Made by a program: the position numbers and the translations under genes
The notes under the pieces: generated by a model
What the model was told of the DNA's origin: nothing
Seen by the model: only the letters and a program-made list of their open reading frames with translations
Databases searched by the model: none
Shown: piece by piece, positions 13,683 to 17,018 of the stretch
Layout of the letters: the number at the start of each line of letters is the position of its first letter
Position numbering within the stretch: the first letter of the stretch is position 1
Assembly: GCA_025924295.1 (NCBI GenBank)
Contig: JAICEG010000050.1
Coordinates: forward strand, 1-17,018
DNA: 17,018 bases
Direction: 5' to 3'
Source of the DNA: Vicinamibacteria bacterium
GTDB lineage: Bacteria; Acidobacteriota; Vicinamibacteria; Vicinamibacterales; UBA2999

Positions 13683-14725
13683 ACGATGGCCAGCATTTCC
13701 GCGGCGAAGCCCGGTCCGAGCGCCAGCATCAGGCCGGTATCGCCGGTTTGCGGGACGCCGCTGGCGACGAGATTACTCAACATCACGAGCACGGCGGCGC
13801 TCGACAGGTTGCCGAACTGACGCATGCACTCGCGCGCGATCGACAGCGCCTCGTCTGAGAGACCGAATGCCGATCGATACGTGGCCATGACCTTCGCGCC
13901 ACCGGGATGCAGGATGTGATGCTTGATGTTCGTGAACGACAAGCCGGCATCGCTCAGGAAATCGTGGACGACGGGCGCCACGCGCGTTCCTACGAGAGAC
14001 GGGATGTCGCGCGAGAGCACGAGTCGCATGCCGTCGTCAGTGAAACGCCATCCCATGAGATGGCGGGAGTCCTTGAAGAGATGCGTGCGGGTATGTGCGA
14101 TGCGAATGCCGTCGCCCGCGACGTCGTCGCCGCCCAGCAGCACGGCGGCGGCACCATCACCGAACAGTGCAACACCAACGAGATCGGTCGGTGTCTGCGC
14201 CTGCTTCGAGAAGATCAGGCTGCCCAGTTCCACGGAGACGACCAGTGCTCGCTCGGTCGGACGAGCGGAGAGCACATCACACGCGCGGATCAGCGCACCG
14301 GCGCCGCCCGCGCACCCGAGGCCGAAGAGCGGTGAGCGTCGCACGTTCGCGCGCAGGCCCAGGCAGCTGGCGAGTAATGCATCGAGGCTGGGCGTCGTGA
14401 GCCCGGTCGTGGTCACGACGAAGATGTGATCGATCTCGTCGGTCGTGGTGCCTGACTCCACGAGGCAGGCGCGCACGGCCTTCTGCGCCAGCTCGAGCGC
14501 CTTGGCCGCGTACTCCTCGTTCCGCTCTTCGAACGAACGCGACTCGAGGTACCACTCCGGTTCATGGACGAGATGCCGGGTGTCGACGCCGGTTCGGTCG
14601 AATACCGGAATCAGTCGTTCGAGATGTGGCTGACCTTCGCACAGCCGCGCCATTTCGCGGCGGGCAAACGACTGATCGAGGCGATGCGGCGGGATCGCCG
14701 AGGACGCTGCGAGGATTTTCGGCAT
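13676..14725 (-). CDS. Type III polyketide synthase (chalcone/stilbene synthase family)
   Basis: The 349-residue length is normal for this family. The catalytic triad is complete: C138 in PLFGLGCAGGAGAL, H273 in HHILHPGGAKV and N306 in RQFGNLSSAAVL. The C-terminal LALGPGF loop (335-340) is also present. Bacterial members extend acyl-CoA starters with malonyl-CoA and cyclise to alkylresorcinols, alkylpyrones or small phenols; the starter cannot be read from the sequence. ATG at 14725 has no clear ribosome binding site. It heads a minus-strand run with a FAD enzyme (overlapping by 7 bases) and a methyltransferase, an arrangement like srsABC of Streptomyces griseus, which makes methylated and hydroxylated phenolic lipids. 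The Rieske gene diverges from it across a 217-base spacer. Confidence 0.93.
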   Translation of the reverse strand: MPKILAASSAIPPHRLDQSFARREMARLCEGQPHLERLIPVFDRTGVDTRHLVHEPEWYLESRSFEERNEEYAAKALELAQKAVRACLVESGTTTDEIDHIFVVTTTGLTTPSLDALLASCLGLRANVRRSPLFGLGCAGGAGALIRACDVLSARPTERALVVSVELGSLIFSKQAQTPTDLVGVALFGDGAAAVLLGGDDVAGDGIRIAHTRTHLFKDSRHLMGWRFTDDGMRLVLSRDIPSLVGTRVAPVVHDFLSDAGLSFTNIKHHILHPGGAKVMATYRSAFGLSDEALSIARECMRQFGNLSSAAVLVMLSNLVASGVPQTGDTGLMLALGPGFAAEMLAIVW

Positions 14726-14942
14726 GGGTGCTGCGGAGTCTATGCGAGATGGTCGTCACTAGAACAGCTCAAGAATGTTGGTCCAACCGTGCATCTTTTT
14801 GGACGTGCTGGTCGGTGCAATTGGACTTCTGCGTTTGTGCGCTCCCGGTTTCCTGCGAAACTCATGCGCCGAGGACAGGCACGACTATTGCCCAGTGTCC
14901 GGCACTTCTGACGAGGCTTGTGACTCTGACTAGGAGAGACTT

Positions 14943-15467
14943 GTGACAACACGGCGACAACTGCCCACGGTCATCGAGATTTCCCAAACGGTCCCTGAAC
15001 CTTCACGGCGTCAATTCTGCGCGCATGCCTGCCAGGCGGCATCGCTGGTCGCGGTCAGTGCCTTGCTGCCCGCCTGCGGGGGTGGCGGCGATGATGGGAA
15101 TCCGACCTCGCCTTCGGATCCGGCGACTAATCAGGCCCTGCCAGTGGTTGCTGGTTCTACGTCCGGGCGGACCGTTTCGGTGCCCACAGGCGGTGCGTTG
15201 TCCACACCGAACAGTGTGGCGCTCGTCACGTCGCCGCTGGGGAGCTTTCTCGTGTTCCGGAATTCGCTCACCTCGTTCACCGTGCTGACCGCCGTCTGCA
15301 CGCACGAAGGATGCACGGTCGACCAGTACAACGGGCAGCTGTACGTGTGCCCGTGTCACAACTCGAAGTACACGACCAGCGGTCAGGTGGCCAACGGCCC
15401 GGCCAATCGCGCACTCACGACCTTCCCGTCAACATTGTCCGGCGACACGCTGACGTTCAATGCGTGA
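14943..15467 (+). CDS. Rieske [2Fe-2S] lipoprotein, probably exported by Tat
   Basis: The 174-residue protein has a twin-arginine segment PSRRQFC at 20-26, a hydrophobic stretch (32-42) and a lipobox LPAC ending at C45, then a Gly/Asp/Ser-rich linker. The Rieske fold at the C-terminus has C119-T-H121-E-G-C124 and C136-P-C138-H139. C119, H121, C136 and H139 would hold the cluster and C124/C138 the disulfide. It lacks the N-terminal membrane helix of a bc1 complex subunit and no cytochrome b gene is near, so it may be a stand-alone periplasmic electron carrier. GTG at 14943 has AGGAGA at 14932-14937. It diverges from the PKS operon; a shared role is possible but not shown. Confidence 0.9.
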   Translation: MTTRRQLPTVIEISQTVPEPSRRQFCAHACQAASLVAVSALLPACGGGGDDGNPTSPSDPATNQALPVVAGSTSGRTVSVPTGGALSTPNSVALVTSPLGSFLVFRNSLTSFTVLTAVCTHEGCTVDQYNGQLYVCPCHNSKYTTSGQVANGPANRALTTFPSTLSGDTLTFNA

Positions 15468-15490
15468 ACTCCGCGTCCAGAGCCGAGTAG

Positions 15491-15496
15491 TAGTAT
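15491..15496 (+). promoter_or_regulatory. Possible -10 element (TAGTAT) of a leaderless pirin transcript
   Basis: TAGTAT ends 6 bases before the ATG at 15503, with no Shine-Dalgarno sequence. It sits in the 35-base gap after the Rieske gene. No good -35 is seen. Confidence 0.35.
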
Positions 15497-15502
15497 GAGT
15501 CC

Positions 15503-16213
15503 ATGCTCACACTTCGAAAAGCCGAGGACCGCGGCCACACCGATCTCGGGTGGTTGAACAGCTATCACACGTTCTCGTTCGGCGGCTACCACGACCCGCA
15601 GCACATGGGGTTTCGTGCGTTGCGCGTGCTGAACGACGATCGTGTCGCCGCCGGCAAGGGCTTTGGTGCGCACGGGCATCGGGACATGGAGATCCTGTCC
15701 TATGTGCTCGAGGGCGGGCTCGCCCATAAGGACAGCATGGGCGAGCAGCACGTACTCGGCCCGAACGAAGTGCAGGCGATGAGCGCCGGCTCGGGTGTCA
15801 TTCACAGCGAGTTCAACGCCTCGACGACATCGCCAACGCACTTCCTTCAGATCTGGATCATCCCGGCCGTCGAGGATCTGAAGCCCTCGTATCAACAGTT
15901 CGCCTACCCCTCGGCCGAGAAGCGTGGTGTGCTGCGGCTCATCGCGGGTCCCGAGCACACGAACAACCCGCCGGCGGCACACATCAACCAGGATGCGCGG
16001 ATGTTTGCGGCGGTGTTGCCTCCCGGTGTCTCGGTCGACTACTCGATCCAGCCGGCGCGTTATGCATGGGTGCATTGTGCGACCGGGGCGATTGACGTGA
16101 ACGGAGTCGCGCTCAAGCAAGGCGACGGTCTGGCCGTGAGCAACGAGTCGGCGCTTCAACTGCGCGGATCGAATGCAGGCGACTCGGAGCTCTTGCTCTT
16201 TGATCTCGCATAG
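15503..16213 (+). CDS. Pirin-family protein (YhhW-like bicupin)
   Basis: The 236-residue length is right for bacterial pirins. The first cupin has the metal ligands H57 and H59 in GAHGHRDMEILSYVLEG and H101 and E103 in GVIHSEFN, the same positions as in E. coli YhhW. The start MLTLRKAEDRGHTDLGWLNSYHTFSFGGY is diagnostic. YhhW has quercetinase activity in vitro, and other pirins act as redox-linked regulators; the natural substrate is unknown. The second cupin (about 145-236) lacks a metal site, as is usual. It may be cotranscribed with the Rieske gene, although a -10-like box near its own start suggests a separate promoter. Confidence 0.93.
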   Translation: MLTLRKAEDRGHTDLGWLNSYHTFSFGGYHDPQHMGFRALRVLNDDRVAAGKGFGAHGHRDMEILSYVLEGGLAHKDSMGEQHVLGPNEVQAMSAGSGVIHSEFNASTTSPTHFLQIWIIPAVEDLKPSYQQFAYPSAEKRGVLRLIAGPEHTNNPPAAHINQDARMFAAVLPPGVSVDYSIQPARYAWVHCATGAIDVNGVALKQGDGLAVSNESALQLRGSNAGDSELLLFDLA

Positions 16214-16219
16214 GCTCAT

Positions 16220-16287
16220 AACTCCCAGTTTCCAACCTCCAACGCCAAAGACGCTCCTGGGAGTTGGGAATTGGTAGTTGGAAGTTG
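16220..16287. repeat. Inverted repeat of the AACTCCCA / GTTGGAAGTTG type
   Basis: AACTCCCA at 16220-16227 is the reverse complement of TGGGAGTT at 16258-16265, and CAACCTCCAAC at 16233-16243 nearly matches the reverse complement of GTTGGAAGTTG at 16277-16287. The region is made of variants of TTGG(A/G)A(A/G)TTGG and its complement. It fills the gap between the pirin and flavodoxin-like genes and is much richer in A and T than its surroundings. Confidence 0.65.
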
Positions 16288-16298
16288 ACGAAAAGACC

Positions 16299-16811
16299 AT
16301 GTCAGACGTGAATGTGCTGATTGTCTTCTACTCCCGCTACGGGAACGCGGAGCGCATCGCCCTGGCCGCAGGCGTGGGCGCCATTCAGGCGCGCGCCAAC
16401 ATCCGCTTGCGGCGCGTGGCCGATCTGACCGACGCGAAAACGATCGATGCCACTCCCGCATGGCGCGAGAACCTCGATCGGATGAATCGCGACTACGTAG
16501 CGCCGCGTCCTGCCGATCCGCAGTGGGCCGATGTGATCGTCCTGGCGACGCCATCGGACTCCTGCGCGGAGATCGAATCCTTCTGTGCGTGGTTGCCGTC
16601 GATCGCGCCCATGACAGGCAAGCTCGCAGCGCCGCTGGCGCCCGGCGACGAGGAGTCGGCGCTGCGGCCGATCTACGCCGCCGCCGCGTGCGCGGGCCTG
16701 TTCGTGGCTCCCGCGAAGATCGGCGCCAGCGATCCCATCACCGCTGCACGCGAGTACGGCCAGCGCGTCACCCAGATTGCGCGTTCGCTCAAGCAGGCGG
16801 CTCGAGCCTAG
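16299..16811 (+). CDS. Flavodoxin-like / WrbA-related protein
   Basis: I start at ATG 16299 (170 residues, MSDVNVLIVFYSRYGNAERIA); an upstream TTG at 16278 lies inside the repeat and is unlikely. The first strand and phosphate loop LIVFYSRYGNAERIALA (7-23) match the FMN-binding site of WrbA and flavodoxins (T/S-x-x-G-N-T), with Ala-Glu where Thr is usual. ADVIVLATPSDSCAEIESFCAWL (77-99) is the second FMN region. The third region, normally G-F-x-S/T ... G-G-x-E-T in WrbA, is replaced by a Pro/Ala-rich segment, and the protein is about 30 residues shorter than WrbA. FMN binding is therefore likely but not certain. Its TAG stop overlaps the stop of the convergent gene. Confidence 0.78.
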   Translation: MSDVNVLIVFYSRYGNAERIALAAGVGAIQARANIRLRRVADLTDAKTIDATPAWRENLDRMNRDYVAPRPADPQWADVIVLATPSDSCAEIESFCAWLPSIAPMTGKLAAPLAPGDEESALRPIYAAAACAGLFVAPAKIGASDPITAAREYGQRVTQIARSLKQAARA

Positions 16812-17018
16812 CGCGCGTTCCAGTTTTGTGTCGGGCGCGAGGCACTGAGGTCAGGTGCCTCGGTCCGTCGCGTGGCGGGAGCAAACTTCCTCCTGTAGTA
16901 GCGAGTCCAGATCGCGATCGTCGGCACGCCGATGACCGTCGGCGTCAACCACACCACGAAAGAGAACGTCTGCAACCCGAGGTTGCCGGCGTTGACCACG
17001 AGGAACGCCGTGGTTGCA
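16808..17018 (-). CDS. C-terminal end of a membrane protein (5' part outside window)
   Basis: The minus-strand frame is open to the right edge of the window and reads ATTAFLVVNAGNLGLQTFSFVVWLTPTVIGVPTIAIWTRYYRRKF before a basic, unstructured tail of about 20 residues. The stretch QTFSFVVWLTPTVIGVPTIAIW is hydrophobic enough for a membrane helix, and the RYYRRKF after it suggests a cytoplasmic end. I do not recognise the family. The stop TAG (16808-16810 read in reverse) lies within the palindrome CTAG shared with the stop of the convergent flavodoxin-like gene. Assignment depends on the missing upstream part. Confidence 0.6.
   Translation of the reverse strand, partial: ATTAFLVVNAGNLGLQTFSFVVWLTPTVIGVPTIAIWTRYYRRKFAPATRRTEAPDLSASRPTQNWNAR

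Noticed and set aside
12747..13820. Long plus-strand frame (357 codons) opposite the FAD and PKS genes
   Set aside because: It is antisense to two genes with complete catalytic motifs, has no recognisable domain and a composition typical of a GC-rich shadow frame.
14726..14942. Small RNA or tRNA gene in the divergent spacer
   Set aside because: No cloverleaf, strong hairpin plus T-run or conserved element could be seen; only promoters are expected here.

Overview
The window is GC-rich bacterial chromosome with tightly packed genes and no RNA genes, integrase, transposase or CRISPR array. I favour an Acidobacteriota genome, possibly of the Vicinamibacteria type. The reasons are the exported 'DGKPDLSGVW' protein, the RlmA-like methyltransferase, the type III PKS/FAD/methyltransferase operon, and short degenerate inverted repeats between genes. 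This is an inference from style; no rRNA is present to confirm it.

Layout. Positions 1-447 hold the end of an ABC exporter. From 542 to 2066 an MscS-type channel gene overlaps a Mut7-C RNase-like gene. A repeat-rich gap follows, then a cyclase/formamidase-fold hydrolase (2345-3142), a DinB-fold protein and a small basic protein (3185-3957). On the minus strand lie a SAM methyltransferase and an exported protein of unknown function (3944-5467), separated only by a GGGGTCNGACCCC repeat doublet. From 5555 to 9237 an OmpR-type response regulator, a HAMP sensor kinase and a DegQ/HtrA protease form an apparent envelope-stress module. It ends in a hairpin terminator at 9254-9279. On the minus strand from 14725 down to 9294 lie a type III polyketide synthase, a FAD oxidoreductase, a methyltransferase, a PepSY membrane protein and an RlmA-like rRNA methyltransferase. 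The plus strand resumes with a Rieske lipoprotein (14943-15467), a pirin (15503-16213) and a flavodoxin-like protein (16299-16811). The last converges on a partial membrane protein gene at the right edge.

How the genes work together. The PKS, oxidoreductase and methyltransferase set is compact and resembles phenolic-lipid (alkylresorcinol/quinone) operons such as srsABC of Streptomyces, so a membrane phenolic or quinone lipid is the most plausible product. The two-component system and DegQ form a likely sense-and-degrade pathway for misfolded envelope proteins. No wholly new system is evident. The most unusual signals are a copy of the palindromic repeat lying in frame inside degQ, an identical repeat doublet filling a whole intergenic gap, three other inverted-repeat families between genes, and several genes that look leaderless.
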